A stretch of 64,000 nt of DNA from Desulfobacula toluolica Tol2 (GTDB taxonomy: Bacteria; Desulfobacterota; Desulfobacteria; Desulfobacterales; Desulfobacteraceae), in NCBI RefSeq assembly GCF_000307105.1, contig NC_018645.1, positions 3,061,501-3,125,500 of the forward strand, in the 5' to 3' direction. This document shows positions 25,263 through 33,613 of this stretch, one piece after another. Within the stretch, counting starts at the first letter, position 1. Each line of letters opens with the position of its first letter. The notes below the pieces were generated by a model. The model was not told the origin of the DNA. It ran no database searches and saw nothing but the letters and a program-made list of their open reading frames with translations. A program made the position numbers and the translations under genes.

Positions 25263-25496
25263 TTAAACAGGATTATTATAAAAACCGGTTCTGCCATGTG
25301 TTAGGCCATGTCGTGATAATATACGCCCAATAGTTCTCACAGAAGGTATTGGCTGGATATTCTCATTCTCCATTTCCTCCCTTATAACCCTGGCGCCACA
25401 GTGCAGGCCTCTATTGTATAAAGGCAGCCGTATCATTTTGACAATTTCTACGAGTTCTTCCCTGGTATATGCTGTTTCCATATCGTGTTCGAACAT
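25263..25496 (-). CDS. Small third frame of the IS21 element, integrase-like N-terminus
   Basis: The 77-aa product ends with IPSVRTIGRILSRHGLTHGR, which resembles the helix-turn-helix linker of IS481/IS3-type integrases, but no catalytic domain follows. It starts next to the istB stop. It may be a remnant of an integrase gene that once followed istB, or an accessory DNA-binding protein. Function is not known. Confidence 0.4.
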   Translation of the reverse strand: MFEHDMETAYTREELVEIVKMIRLPLYNRGLHCGARVIREEMENENIQPIPSVRTIGRILSRHGLTHGRTGFYNNPV

Positions 25497-26245
25497 TATC
25501 TTGCCTCCTTTTTGGCCTGCTCCATGCGATAGCTCTCAACATTCAATTCAAAGATAATGCTGTGATGAACAAGCCTGTCGATAGCCGCAGCCGTCGTCAT
25601 CGGATCTTTAAAAATCTGTTCCCACTTGGAAAAGGGAAGATTGCTGGTGATCATCAGACTGCCTTGCTCATACCGGTCTGCCAGGAAGGTGAACAGCACC
25701 TCCATCTCTTCCCGGCTCTGCTGGACATATCCGATATCATCGATAATCACGGCATCAAACCTGGAGAGGCTTTTGAGCTTTTTTGTCAACTCAAGCTCCC
25801 TTTTGGCGATCAGCAGCTCCTGAACAAGCTGGCTGCATGAGATGAAAAGGACCTGCTTTCCTTTTGCAATCAATTCATGGCCAATGGCACACAACAGATG
25901 GGTTTTCCCGCTTCCCGGATTCCCAAAGGCCAAAATATTTTCAGATCGGCTTAAAAAAGAGCCGTCGATCAGTACATTCAAATGATTAGCGACCTTTATG
26001 GGAAGGCGTTTTTTATCAAAATTTTCAAAGGTCTTTGACGGTGGCAGCTTGGATGCCCTCAGGTTCCGTGCTATCCGGTTTTGCCACCGCACTTCACATT
26101 CAAGATTCAGCAGCTGTAAAAGATACTGTTCATACCCCCATGACTCCGCCCGGGCCTGATCTGCCATTTCTTCATAGCTGCGGCGCATGGTCGGCATGTG
26201 GAGACTCTTGAGATGGTTCATGATCTGGTCATGATCACTCATCAT
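25496..26245 (-). CDS. istB: IS21-family ATP-binding protein IstB
   Basis: The 249-aa protein is a DnaA/DnaC-type AAA+ ATPase: Walker A FGNPGSGKTHLL near residues 107-118, Walker B DAVIIDDIGYV and a sensor region MITSNLPFSKW. It helps the IstA transposase choose and hold the target. It overlaps istA by 4 bp (ATGA). The sequence is intact and has the standard length. Confidence 0.93.
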   Translation of the reverse strand: MMSDHDQIMNHLKSLHMPTMRRSYEEMADQARAESWGYEQYLLQLLNLECEVRWQNRIARNLRASKLPPSKTFENFDKKRLPIKVANHLNVLIDGSFLSRSENILAFGNPGSGKTHLLCAIGHELIAKGKQVLFISCSQLVQELLIAKRELELTKKLKSLSRFDAVIIDDIGYVQQSREEMEVLFTFLADRYEQGSLMITSNLPFSKWEQIFKDPMTTAAAIDRLVHHSIIFELNVESYRMEQAKKEAR

Positions 26246-27720
26246 GCTGCCACCTCCTTGAGAAGTTTGTCATAAAGGGTTAAATCAACTGCCGGAATAT
26301 GGATATCATCTGGTCCGGCAACAGGGGCATTGGATTCCATAAGGCGCTGAACAGCATCTTTGCTGATTTCATGGCTTTCGTTTATTAAAACCGTCAAAGC
26401 ACTGTCTACAGCCACTTCACTGTCTTTTGCGGCAAGGTATAGAATCTTCAAATATCTTGAGGCAGCGCTTTGAACAGTATAGCGTTCTTTTAAATAGTCA
26501 TAGGCAATCCGGAAACGGCTGGTGGGAAACATGGCATCACGATAGCGGTAGTTTTCAAACGCCCTCGGCTTTTTGACCAGGCTGTCAATGATATGCCGGT
26601 AATTGATTTTGTGCTTCCCCTCACCCCGTAACCGTGGCAAGGTGTCGATCTTTTTCTGTCCGTACCAGATTTCCAGACATTCCATGTAAAGACGAACCTG
26701 TATTTTTTCTCCTATGAGCCTGCTGTTCACTGAGTAGACATTGTGATTGACTCGTATGGTACTGCTGGGACCGACTTTTAAATCCAGTTTTTTACATGAG
26801 TCGATCCGGCGTTTGGGGAGCCGATGCAGGAGTTCCACTTCTTCTGCAAGGCGGCCTTTTCGGCCGGCATTCAGTTGCCCAAACAACCTGGACAGAAAAC
26901 TCTCATACTCTTCCCGGTCTTTAAAATCCCGGTGACCTCTCAATAACAGGGCTTGTTCAACGGCTTTTTTGAACCGGTAATTGCGCTGCTCCACATCACC
27001 ATTTTCATTGGGGCTGGACGGGTTCGTTTTAGAAGGAGTCAGACCGTAATGGTCGACAAGATCCTGATATCTGCGGGTGAACTCTTCCGGGTGGGTCTCC
27101 TTGTTGACAGCGGCAGCCAAGCGATCTGTGCGGTGATGATACGGTACACCGCCCAATTCCCATAAAGCATTTTGCAGGCCCTGGCTCAGGCTTTCAAAAC
27201 TCTCGGAGAAACATATGGTACCGGTTTCCCAGTTGGAATAGGTTAAAACAAAATGATAAATCATGTGATCAAAAGGAACGCCGGATATGGTGATGCCCAG
27301 CTCATCCATATGGGTGAAGTCAGACTGGCATAATTCGCCCGGCTTATGAATTTGAGCGAAGAAAATTTCTTTACCCGGTCCTTCTGTTGCCCTCCAATGT
27401 TTTATCCTCCGTTGCAAGGTCCTCAACTGCCCATCGGCAAATCGGCTTGGCTGGTTTCTTTGAAGATCCTCAAAAATGGTTTTGGCTTCCAACCCCGGAT
27501 TTATTGATAACATTCCTTTGATACCATCCCATACGTCTTCAAACGGGTCCTTACGTGTTCTCCAGTTATGCTCCTGTTTAAGTTCGCTTGGCAATTTGCC
27601 CATTTTACGGTACTTTCGAGCCGTTTTTTCATCCATACCTGCTTTCATTGCTGCTATCCCGAAATTTTTTTCAGTTTGAATCAACTTGAATAACCTCCTC
27701 ACTTGCTGGTCCGTTACCAT
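26242..27720 (-). CDS. istA: IS21-family transposase IstA
   Basis: The start at 27720 (MVTDQQVRR) follows a GGAGAG site; the upstream ATG at 27738 has none. The 492-aa product has an N-terminal helix-turn-helix (FGIAAMKAGMDEKTARKY) and a central DDE domain: the QSDFTHMDELG start, a YHHRTDRLAAAVNKE block and SSPNENGDVEQRNYRFK with the catalytic Glu. The C-terminal part is a beta-barrel-like domain with RVNHNVYSVNSRLIGE. Together with IstB it moves the element. Confidence 0.93.
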   Translation of the reverse strand: MVTDQQVRRLFKLIQTEKNFGIAAMKAGMDEKTARKYRKMGKLPSELKQEHNWRTRKDPFEDVWDGIKGMLSINPGLEAKTIFEDLQRNQPSRFADGQLRTLQRRIKHWRATEGPGKEIFFAQIHKPGELCQSDFTHMDELGITISGVPFDHMIYHFVLTYSNWETGTICFSESFESLSQGLQNALWELGGVPYHHRTDRLAAAVNKETHPEEFTRRYQDLVDHYGLTPSKTNPSSPNENGDVEQRNYRFKKAVEQALLLRGHRDFKDREEYESFLSRLFGQLNAGRKGRLAEEVELLHRLPKRRIDSCKKLDLKVGPSSTIRVNHNVYSVNSRLIGEKIQVRLYMECLEIWYGQKKIDTLPRLRGEGKHKINYRHIIDSLVKKPRAFENYRYRDAMFPTSRFRIAYDYLKERYTVQSAASRYLKILYLAAKDSEVAVDSALTVLINESHEISKDAVQRLMESNAPVAGPDDIHIPAVDLTLYDKLLKEVAA

Positions 27721-27831
27721 CCAAATCTCTCCTTTCATAAGATTTGGCGGCTTTTACCATTTTTTTGATTTATATTTCAGGAATTTTAATTGTCGTTCGG
27801 CGGGTATTATATATGACGTTGATCAGGGTCC

Positions 27832-28196
27832 CATATCTCTTGCAGAACCTGACCTATTGCCTGTTGGATCAGACGATCCAGAACAGTGGGAATACCAAGC
27901 AGTCTTACGCCTCCCCCTGGTTTTGGAATTTCTTTCCTCCTGACCGGGGATGGCTTGTACCTGCCGTTTAACAGATCTTCCCTGATTTTAGGCCAGTGGC
28001 GTTTAAGGTATCCCGGCAGTTGCTCAAGAGTCATCTTGTCGATACCGGGTGCCCCTTTGTTACCACGGACCCGTGCTAATGCTTTAAACATATTTCCCCT
28101 CTCAAGGATCATTTCCATGAGCCTGGGACTTTTTGCCAGATGTTCGGTAAACAGATACGCTACAGTTATTTCAGGCGGCTGCTGCATTATAACCAT
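27832..28196 (-). pseudogene. Intron 2 reverse transcriptase, N-terminal part (split by IS21)
   Basis: This part starts MVIMQQPPEITVAYLF after an AGGAG site and contains KGAPGIDKMTLEQLPGYLKR and LLGIPTVLDRLIQQAIGQVL before ending QEIWDP at the IS21 duplication. It continues at 24744. The encoded RT cannot be made in one piece. Confidence 0.85.
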
Positions 28197-28705
28197 AAGT
28201 AATATGCTCCTAATAATCGTTTTCATTTACCCAAACCATCTGATCCGGGCACCGTTCGGGCCTTTACCGGGGTGAGTCCTCCGTGTTGTTCACGGCTCGT
28301 TTCCACCGGCTAATATGCCCTCTGCTGACTTCTCCCATGCGGTCAGGACAGGTTACCCTGCCCTCAGCCATAAGGCACATGAGAGATCTCCCGGGGTAAG
28401 CACATGTCTTTCGGTACGTGAGTGCCGGGTTTACGGACACACCCTATAATGGATAGAGGACTTCGTCTTGTTGTGCAGACTCGTCCCGGTGTGGACGCCT
28501 TGTGCCCGATTTCTGTGCGTCACTCCGTACCTTTGCGGTACCCTGCCTCGGCAGGGCGGCTTCCTTCCGAAACACCGTCGCCGGTACCCCGTTGCCATAC
28601 CGCTATACCCTTCGCCTCCACCTGGCTGGATTTGGGACTTGCCTTGACTTCCAAATACGGAAATCATAGGCTCACCCTTAAGAACATGTGCCGTGCCCAG
28701 CACAC

Positions 28706-28751
28706 ACAAAAAAAAATACTACGGACTACGCCGCATATTTTCATGTTCGTC
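28706..28751 (+). other. attC-like recombination site (short type), left core split by intron 2
   Basis: Arms AAAATACTACGG and CCGCATATTTT with right core GTTCGTC (28745-28751). Joining the bases before the intron (TTAAA) to AC at 28706 restores an AAC core. Confidence 0.6.
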
Positions 28752-28847
28752 TCCAAACACAATGCATAAAGCAATTTTTTATTGCATAATGCTACAATGT
28801 ATGATATTATTGTCGCATTTAAAGTGACATTAAAGGAGGCAACTATA

Positions 28848-29066
28848 ATGGCAACCGCAGTAAGAATAACCGACGATTTAGTCCGAGACGCTAAGATATA
28901 TAGTCAAATTGATAAACGCTCTTTAACTGGCCAAATTGAACATTGGGCACGAATTGGTAAATGTTCTGAAGAAAATCCTGATTTAACATATAGCCTGGTA
29001 AAGGATATCCTTGTTGGTCTTGCAGAACTGGAACAAGGTGAATTATCAGAGTATAAATTTGGATAA
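28848..29066 (+). CDS. ParD-like antitoxin
   Basis: The ATG at 28848 follows GGAGG. The 72-aa protein opens AVRITDDLVRDAKIYSQIDKRSLTGQIEHWARIGK, a ribbon-helix-helix pattern of the ParD-like antitoxin family. It would bind operator DNA and its toxin. The toxin gene starts 6 bp after its stop. The cassette start GTTCGTCT (28745) and the left core AGGCGAAC (29356-29363) are complementary at 7 of 8 positions, so the pair is an integron-type cassette. Confidence 0.82.
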   Translation: MATAVRITDDLVRDAKIYSQIDKRSLTGQIEHWARIGKCSEENPDLTYSLVKDILVGLAELEQGELSEYKFG

Positions 29067-29072
29067 TTGCCA

Positions 29073-29354
29073 ATGAAAATCTTACAGTCCCGTTCATTTG
29101 AGCGAAAAGTAAAAAAATTCAGCAAAAAAGATAAAGTAATCCTTGACGAACAAATTCAAATAATTGTCGAAAAACCTTCTATTGGTGAAGAAAACAAAGG
29201 CGATCTTCGCGGAGTACACGTTCATAAATTTAAAATAAAAACTATCCTATATTTGCTTTCATATCGTTTTATGGGCGATAATTTAGAATTAATAATGATT
29301 GGCCCACATCAAAATTACTATAGAGATTTAAAAAACTACCTAAACAAAAGCTAA
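29073..29354 (+). CDS. RelE/ParE-family toxin
   Basis: The 93-aa product shows the RelE/ParE fold: KILQSRSFERKVKKFSKKDK, then VHVHKFKIKTILYLLSYRF and ELIMIGPHQNYYRDLK at the end. ATG at 29073 is preferred to a TTG at 29067. It is the second toxin-antitoxin pair of the window, in the same orientation as the first, and is directly followed by an attC site. It could act on ribosome-bound mRNA or on gyrase; the sequence does not decide this. Confidence 0.82.
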   Translation: MKILQSRSFERKVKKFSKKDKVILDEQIQIIVEKPSIGEENKGDLRGVHVHKFKIKTILYLLSYRFMGDNLELIMIGPHQNYYRDLKNYLNKS

Positions 29355-29356
29355 AA

Positions 29357-29482
29357 GGCGAACCAGCGAGTGAACCGGACAGCAAGGGTCTCATCCTTTT
29401 TAAAAGTTGGAAAACTTTTAAATGATGTGCTTTCAATCAACTGTATTGGAAACCCTTGCTGCCCGTTACCCAAGCGTTAGTT
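29357..29482 (+). other. attC site (long type) of the ParD/RelE cassette
   Basis: GGCGAAC (29357-29363) and GTTAGTT (29476-29482) enclose GTGAACCGGACAGCAAGGG and CCCTTGCTGCCCGTTAC arms, as in the site at 13339. About 100 bp are near-identical between the two. Confidence 0.7.
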
Positions 29483-29504
29483 GCCCTACACACGAGGAAT
29501 CACT

Positions 29505-29684
29505 GTGATTTTTAGAGAAATTGATTTTCACATTGAAAGATATGAAAAAATTGAAAACGGACTCAATAAAAAAAACTTAACTGCTATGCATGCACAAAAA
29601 AGACAAAAAAAGTTTTCGTATCACATGATGGTTACTGCATGGCCTATGTATATTTTTTTTGCGGGGATGTGTTTTTTCTCTTGA
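29505..29684 (+). CDS. Small hypothetical protein with C-terminal membrane segment
   Basis: The GTG at 29505 has GAGGA 8 bases upstream and lies 23 bases after the attC right core, the normal cassette-gene position. The 59-aa product starts IFREIDFHIERYEKIENG, a charged helix, and ends in a hydrophobic segment (WPMYIFFAGMCFF). No family is recognised. No attC follows, so this may be the last cassette of the array. Confidence 0.5.
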   Translation: MIFREIDFHIERYEKIENGLNKKNLTAMHAQKRQKKFSYHMMVTAWPMYIFFAGMCFFS

Positions 29685-29799
29685 CCCGTCCTTTAATGGA
29701 CGGCCCAAAGCACCGGCGAATCTCGATTTTGCCTTAAGTTAATGACATTTAAAAAGAAGCTCCTATCCTAATAGTTTAGTGGACGTCCTCGGGATATCA

Positions 29800-30588
29800 C
29801 TATCTTATTACAGAGTCTGGTTTCTCAAAGTACCACTGCCACATGAGGCCAAAACCCATCCCGAAGGCATCATCAAAAGGTTTCTGAAAATCCTCATATT
29901 TAACCTCGCAGAAGGCATATAGTTGTTTCCAAATATTGACTCCGAGCATGCTTTGTCCTGAAACGCTGTCATGGCGGTATTCATTCAATGGGTTATCAAA
30001 GTCTATATCACACCATGTACTGGAAAAGCAGTTTACCCGCCCGATACTAAATGGAATTTTCAGGTGAGGAGAAATCATCCACCAGTTATGTCCTTGCCGA
30101 CCATCCGTGCGAGCCAGAAAGATGGTCATATCAAAAGTAGCATGGATTCTATTAAGAAACTTGCTTATACCCCCAAAAGTTCTGGTACCTCGCCAACGGA
30201 AACCAAAATAACAACGATCATCCGTAAAGGTATTTATATTATATTCCATGGCCACATCAAACATATGCAGGAAAATGTTATCTTCGGCAATACCGAATGT
30301 GTTCAAAGGCTTGAATAGGTCGAAACTTCCGCAATGGTTTTTCAGATTGGTTTCATCGTGACCATGGTCACCCGTAAAATCAACAAACCCATAAAGCTCC
30401 AAGTCAAATGGCAAATCGTTGGTTTCAAATTCAGGCGTCAATGTGATGTATTCTCTTTTTGTGTCATATTGATACGAAATGTTAGACCACCAAAACTGTT
30501 TCGCTTGATCCTCAGCGCACCCAATCCCTATACTAACAAAATGCTCAAAAACGATAATGGCCAGAAACCATACAAGATACTTACTCAT
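29800..30588 (-). CDS. Outer-membrane channel-like protein (Tsx-like)
   Basis: The 262-aa protein has a signal peptide (to about residue 24, IGCAED) and then alternating beta-strand sequence ending in an aromatic strand (FGMGFGLMWQWYFEKPDSVIR). WWSNISYQYDTKREYITLTP near the start and the size recall nucleoside-specific Tsx/OmpK-type channels, but the match is from memory and weak. The terminal residue is not the usual Phe. A GGAGGT site precedes the start. It is divergent from a sigma-54 activator gene and is the obvious candidate for its target; GCCACGC / GCGTGGC forms a hairpin in its leader (30639-30655). Confidence 0.6.
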   Translation of the reverse strand: MSKYLVWFLAIIVFEHFVSIGIGCAEDQAKQFWWSNISYQYDTKREYITLTPEFETNDLPFDLELYGFVDFTGDHGHDETNLKNHCGSFDLFKPLNTFGIAEDNIFLHMFDVAMEYNINTFTDDRCYFGFRWRGTRTFGGISKFLNRIHATFDMTIFLARTDGRQGHNWWMISPHLKIPFSIGRVNCFSSTWCDIDFDNPLNEYRHDSVSGQSMLGVNIWKQLYAFCEVKYEDFQKPFDDAFGMGFGLMWQWYFEKPDSVIR

Positions 30589-30923
30589 TTAGATTACCTC
30601 CGTGATCCCTCTATTGTGCTTAACGATTCGATGTGGATGCCACGCCCAGCGTGGCGTACTTTGTGATGGAAACCTCCACCTCACATACTGGGTGCGGGTG
30701 CCAAAAATCTTGAGGTGTGATATTTTCCACTATGTCTCTATTTGTTGGCCATCCATCATTTACTTTCATCTTTCTCTTCTTTGCGTCCCATAATTGACGG
30801 TTAATTCTAAAACAAGCCCGAAAGGAGCGCTGTTAACAGTCGATTCAAATACGGCACAGCAAGATGCATGCCATAAAATTTTTGCTGTTAATTCAAGTGG
30901 GTCAAAAAATAATTGATAATTTT

Positions 30924-30987
30924 TATCATATGTGATAAAAATTTTTGTCATATATGATAATTTTTCCATTTTATATCACATGCGACA
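30924..30987. promoter_or_regulatory. Three palindromic operator-like sites before the sigma-54 activator
   Basis: TATCATATGTGATA (30924-30937), TGTCATATATGATA (30946-30959) and TATCACATGCGACA (30974-30987) share a TNTCANATNNGANA pattern with start-to-start spacing of 22 and 28 bp. They lie directly upstream of the regulator's GTG start, as autoregulatory or activator-binding sites would. The rest of the 30589-31005 gap has no gene. Confidence 0.55.
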
Positions 30988-31005
30988 GATGCCAGGGAGA
31001 GAGTT

Positions 31006-32565
31006 GTGACCATTAATGACAAGGAGTTCTTCCACAAAGCGTCCAAACTAATCTGCGGTAACTTGGACGCAAAAAACATGCTGACAGACATCCGCAAGTA
31101 TCTTGAAAATTTCATGCCCGCTCAAACCCTGGATTTAAATACATACGAGCCGGAAAACCGGATACTTAGCAATATCGCTTCTGCAAGTTTCTATTCTGAA
31201 ACGCCATCGTATTATCCAGTCAAGTTGTCCAAAGAAGCCGCACTATTCGTTGAAAAAGGTCATTATGGCCCGGTGGTTAGCATGATTAACCGATCAGAAA
31301 TGCAGCCAGTGGCAAAACAGTTTGAATTGAAAGCAAAACAATCCCCCCTTTGCTTTTTGCTACTACACCTGAAAGTAGCCGGTAAAAGGCTTGGTGAACT
31401 TGTGATTTCAGCGCGGGGACAAGACTTGTTTAGCAAAGAACACGCTCATTTGCTGGAACTCCTACACGATCCTTTTGCCATTGCCATTGCAAACATCTTA
31501 AAGCACCAGGAAGTCCTGCGCCTGCAAAAGAAGCTATCCGATGACTACCGCTATCTGGCCAGCGAGTTGCGCCAGATTTCAGGGACAGAAATTATTGGTG
31601 AAGAGTATGGACTAAAACCCATCATGGAAATGGTTCGACAAGTGGCCCCATTGAATAGCCATGTGTTGCTCTTGGGGGAAACCGGCGTGGGAAAAGAGGT
31701 TATTGCCAACGCAATTCACTATTCTTCGCTACGGCACAGCGGTCCATTTATAAAGGTCAATTGTGGAGCATTACCCGAGAACCTGGTTGACAGTGAACTC
31801 TTCGGTCATGAAAAGGGGGCTTACACTGGTGCCGGAACAGCCCGTCGAGGCCGATTTGAGAGGGCTCATGGTGGCACGATTTTTCTCGATGAAATTGGTG
31901 ATCTTCCCCTTTCTGCACAAACACGGCTTTTACGCGTAATGCAGGACAAAACCATCGAACGGGTGGGAGGCAGGGACCCAATCAAGGTGGATATTCGCAT
32001 CATCTCCGCCACACACAGGGACCTGCAACAGATGGTCCTTGAAAAATCCTTTAGAGAAGATTTGTGGTTCCGGCTCAACGTGTTTCCAATAACGATCCCG
32101 CCGTTGCGACATCGAAAAGCTGATATCCCTGATCTGGTTAAGCACTTCGTCCAAAAGAAATGCCAAGAGATTAGAATTCCAGTCCATCCGACGATCTCGT
32201 CGATTCAAATAAAAAAGCTAATAGAACATGATTGGCCCGGGAATGTTAGGGAGTTGGAAAATTCAGTTGAGAGGGCTCTTATACACGCCTTAGCCGGCAC
32301 TCCTAATGGAGGACTAATTTTTGATGGTATAGGCAGGCCGCATCGGCAATCCCATCCTCTATGCCCCAGTCTCGAACAAGACGTGTTAACCCTGGATGAG
32401 GTGATGTGGAATCATATCGAAAATGTTCTCTTGTTGTGTAACAACAGAATCAATGGCCCAAATGGAGCTGCCTGCCGTTTGGGTGTAAACCCCAGTACAC
32501 TCAGGCACCGCATGCGTAAACTTGGCATCACGTTTGGAAAAAGAAAAGAAGTAACTGGAAATTAG
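31006..32565 (+). CDS. Sigma-54-dependent transcriptional activator
   Basis: Residues 1-190 form a GAF-like sensor domain; 195-430 the AAA+ domain with Walker A GETGVGKEV (about 224), the sigma-54 contact loop as GAYTGA (about 270; usually GAFTGA, Tyr occurs naturally), Walker B GGTIFLDEIGDLP (about 288) and the RLNVFPITIPPLRHRKADIP sensor region. The C-terminus is a FIS-type helix-turn-helix (NGAACRLGVNPSTLRHRM). It uses ATP to open sigma-54 promoters. It has no receiver domain, so it probably senses a ligand. Start is GTG after AGGGAGAG. It is divergent from the outer-membrane channel gene; three palindromes lie upstream. Confidence 0.92.
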   Translation: MTINDKEFFHKASKLICGNLDAKNMLTDIRKYLENFMPAQTLDLNTYEPENRILSNIASASFYSETPSYYPVKLSKEAALFVEKGHYGPVVSMINRSEMQPVAKQFELKAKQSPLCFLLLHLKVAGKRLGELVISARGQDLFSKEHAHLLELLHDPFAIAIANILKHQEVLRLQKKLSDDYRYLASELRQISGTEIIGEEYGLKPIMEMVRQVAPLNSHVLLLGETGVGKEVIANAIHYSSLRHSGPFIKVNCGALPENLVDSELFGHEKGAYTGAGTARRGRFERAHGGTIFLDEIGDLPLSAQTRLLRVMQDKTIERVGGRDPIKVDIRIISATHRDLQQMVLEKSFREDLWFRLNVFPITIPPLRHRKADIPDLVKHFVQKKCQEIRIPVHPTISSIQIKKLIEHDWPGNVRELENSVERALIHALAGTPNGGLIFDGIGRPHRQSHPLCPSLEQDVLTLDEVMWNHIENVLLLCNNRINGPNGAACRLGVNPSTLRHRMRKLGITFGKRKEVTGN

Positions 32566-32594
32566 ATTGGTGCTGTTCAGGAACAAAGTGATCA

Positions 32595-32873
32595 TTGTCA
32601 AAATTTCTGATGTGTATTCAAGACCTCAATAATAGATCACGAAAGCACAAATTAGAGTGGGTCATCAAGATTCAACCTAAGATATATTCTTCAAAAATTA
32701 TGGTAATTAAGAAGGCCGGAGCAGTGGAATGTTTTCATATTCAAGGTCTTGAGCCATTTTTATACAAACCTGATCTTGGTTTTAATAAATTATTATCGGA
32801 AGGTGATAAAATAATGGCTTATAAAGATAACAACCGTGAATTTGACTTTGTACCAAAAATGATTTGCAACTAA
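32595..32873 (+). CDS. Hypothetical protein (92 aa), doubtful
   Basis: A TTG-started frame with no good ribosome site; an ATG lies 15 bases downstream. The product has no recognisable family and is basic at the start (NNRSRKHKLEWVIKIQPK). It stands between the sigma-54 regulator and a broken DUF362 gene and may be a fragment. Confidence 0.3.
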   Translation: MSKFLMCIQDLNNRSRKHKLEWVIKIQPKIYSSKIMVIKKAGAVECFHIQGLEPFLYKPDLGFNKLLSEGDKIMAYKDNNREFDFVPKMICN

Positions 32874-32901
32874 CATCTTATTTTATAGGAATAAATTGAT
32901 C

Positions 32902-33400
32902 ATGTTAAAACACAAGATCCTTTGTTGGTATGGTAAAGATCCCTTTGAAGCAGGGAAAATCCTGATGGAGTCTTCCGGGATATGGAAAAACTGGTCCTTT
33001 TTAGATCATATTGGGCTGAAGCCGAATCTGGTCGTCTCCAAAAAGGCATCCTTCGGAGCAACGACTCACCCTGAATTGTGTGCGGGAATAATCACTTTCC
33101 TTCAAAAAAAAAGGATTTCAGAATATCAGCATTCTGGAAGGTTCCTGGGTGGGGGACCGAACAGAAAAGGCTTTTAACGTTTGTGGCTATTCAGATATCT
33201 CTAAAAAGTACTCCGTTCCCCTGGTGGATCTTCAGCAGGATGCTTCTGTTTTATGTGAAGGATCCAACGGAGAATATCGCATCTGCCGATCGATTCTGGA
33301 ACTGGACCGCCTCATCAACATCCCTGTACTCAAAGGCCATTGCCAGACGGCCATGACCTGTGCGCTGAAAAATCTGAAAGGCTGCATTCCCAATAGTGAA
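32902..33400 (+). pseudogene. DUF362-family protein, frameshifted and truncated
   Basis: The first part (GLKPNLVVSKKASFGATTHPE) and the second part in another frame (GDRTEKAFNVCGYSDISKKY, then INIPVLKGHCQTAMTCALKN) together match the DUF362 order GxKPNLV, THPE, GY, PxxKxH, KNLxG. The frame changes after a run of nine A at about 33104-33112. The C-terminal half is missing; the sequence passes into an attC-like palindrome (33393). DUF362 proteins often carry iron-sulfur domains, which are lost here. Confidence 0.75.
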
Positions 33401-33437
33401 ATACTGCGGACAAGCCGCAGATTTAGGTCGTTGTATT
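33393..33437 (+). other. Degenerate attC-like palindrome
   Basis: Arms AAATACTGCGG and CCGCAGATTT match the short attC-like sites at 401 and 20310; the right core is GTTGTAT (about 33430-33436). The left core AAC is not preserved. Confidence 0.45.
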
Positions 33438-33611
33438 TGCCTTAAAAGTCTCAAGCTGACTCAAAAGGAGATCTCAGAGTTTAGTGATGTTGGTAGAAAG
33501 TTTATTATAGAGCTTGAAAAAGGTAAAGCAACTGCTCAACTTGGAAAAGTATTTGAATTATTAAACAGTCTTGGCCTTGAATGCCATCTCATTAAACGTG
33601 GAGATCGCTGA
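33396..33611 (+). CDS. HipB-like antitoxin fragment (helix-turn-helix)
   Basis: From about residue 10 the product reads LGRCICLKSLKLTQKEISEF and continues with FIIELEKGKATAQLGKVFEL and LGLECHLIK, the HipB/Xre helix-turn-helix order. The first residues are encoded by the attC-like palindrome, so the normal N-terminus seems to have been replaced. It is followed 2 bp later by a hipA-like fragment, the normal hipB-hipA order. At 71 aa it keeps most of a HipB domain, but function is doubtful. Confidence 0.55.
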   Translation: MKYCGQAADLGRCICLKSLKLTQKEISEFSDVGRKFIIELEKGKATAQLGKVFELLNSLGLECHLIKRGDR

Positions 33612-33613
33612 TA

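Larger units (their letters stand above)
24751..27825 (-). mobile_element. IS21-family insertion sequence (3075 bp)
   Basis: Ends TGATCAACGACA (left) and TGATCAACGTCA (right, inverted) are followed by inner CAACGACAATTAAAATTCC-like repeats. A 6-bp GGGTCC duplication flanks it (24745-24750 and 27826-27831). The uninterrupted intron 1 has a single GGGTCC at the matching position. It encodes IstA, IstB and a small third frame; 24781-25262 shows no convincing gene. Confidence 0.92.
23714..28705 (-). mobile_element. Group IIC-like intron 2, split by an IS21 element
   Basis: Read on the minus strand it starts GTGTGCTGGGCACGG at 28705 and ends CCTATCCCGAT at 23714. Without the IS21 insertion and its duplication it is 1911 bp, close to intron 1. 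It interrupts the short attC-like site at 28706-28751 just next to its AAC core, again in reverse orientation to the cassette genes. Confidence 0.85.

Noticed and set aside
30639-30655. GCCACGC/GCGTGGC hairpin as a riboswitch
   Set aside because: It is a simple 7-bp stem without any conserved aptamer sequence. At most it is a leader hairpin of the outer-membrane protein gene.
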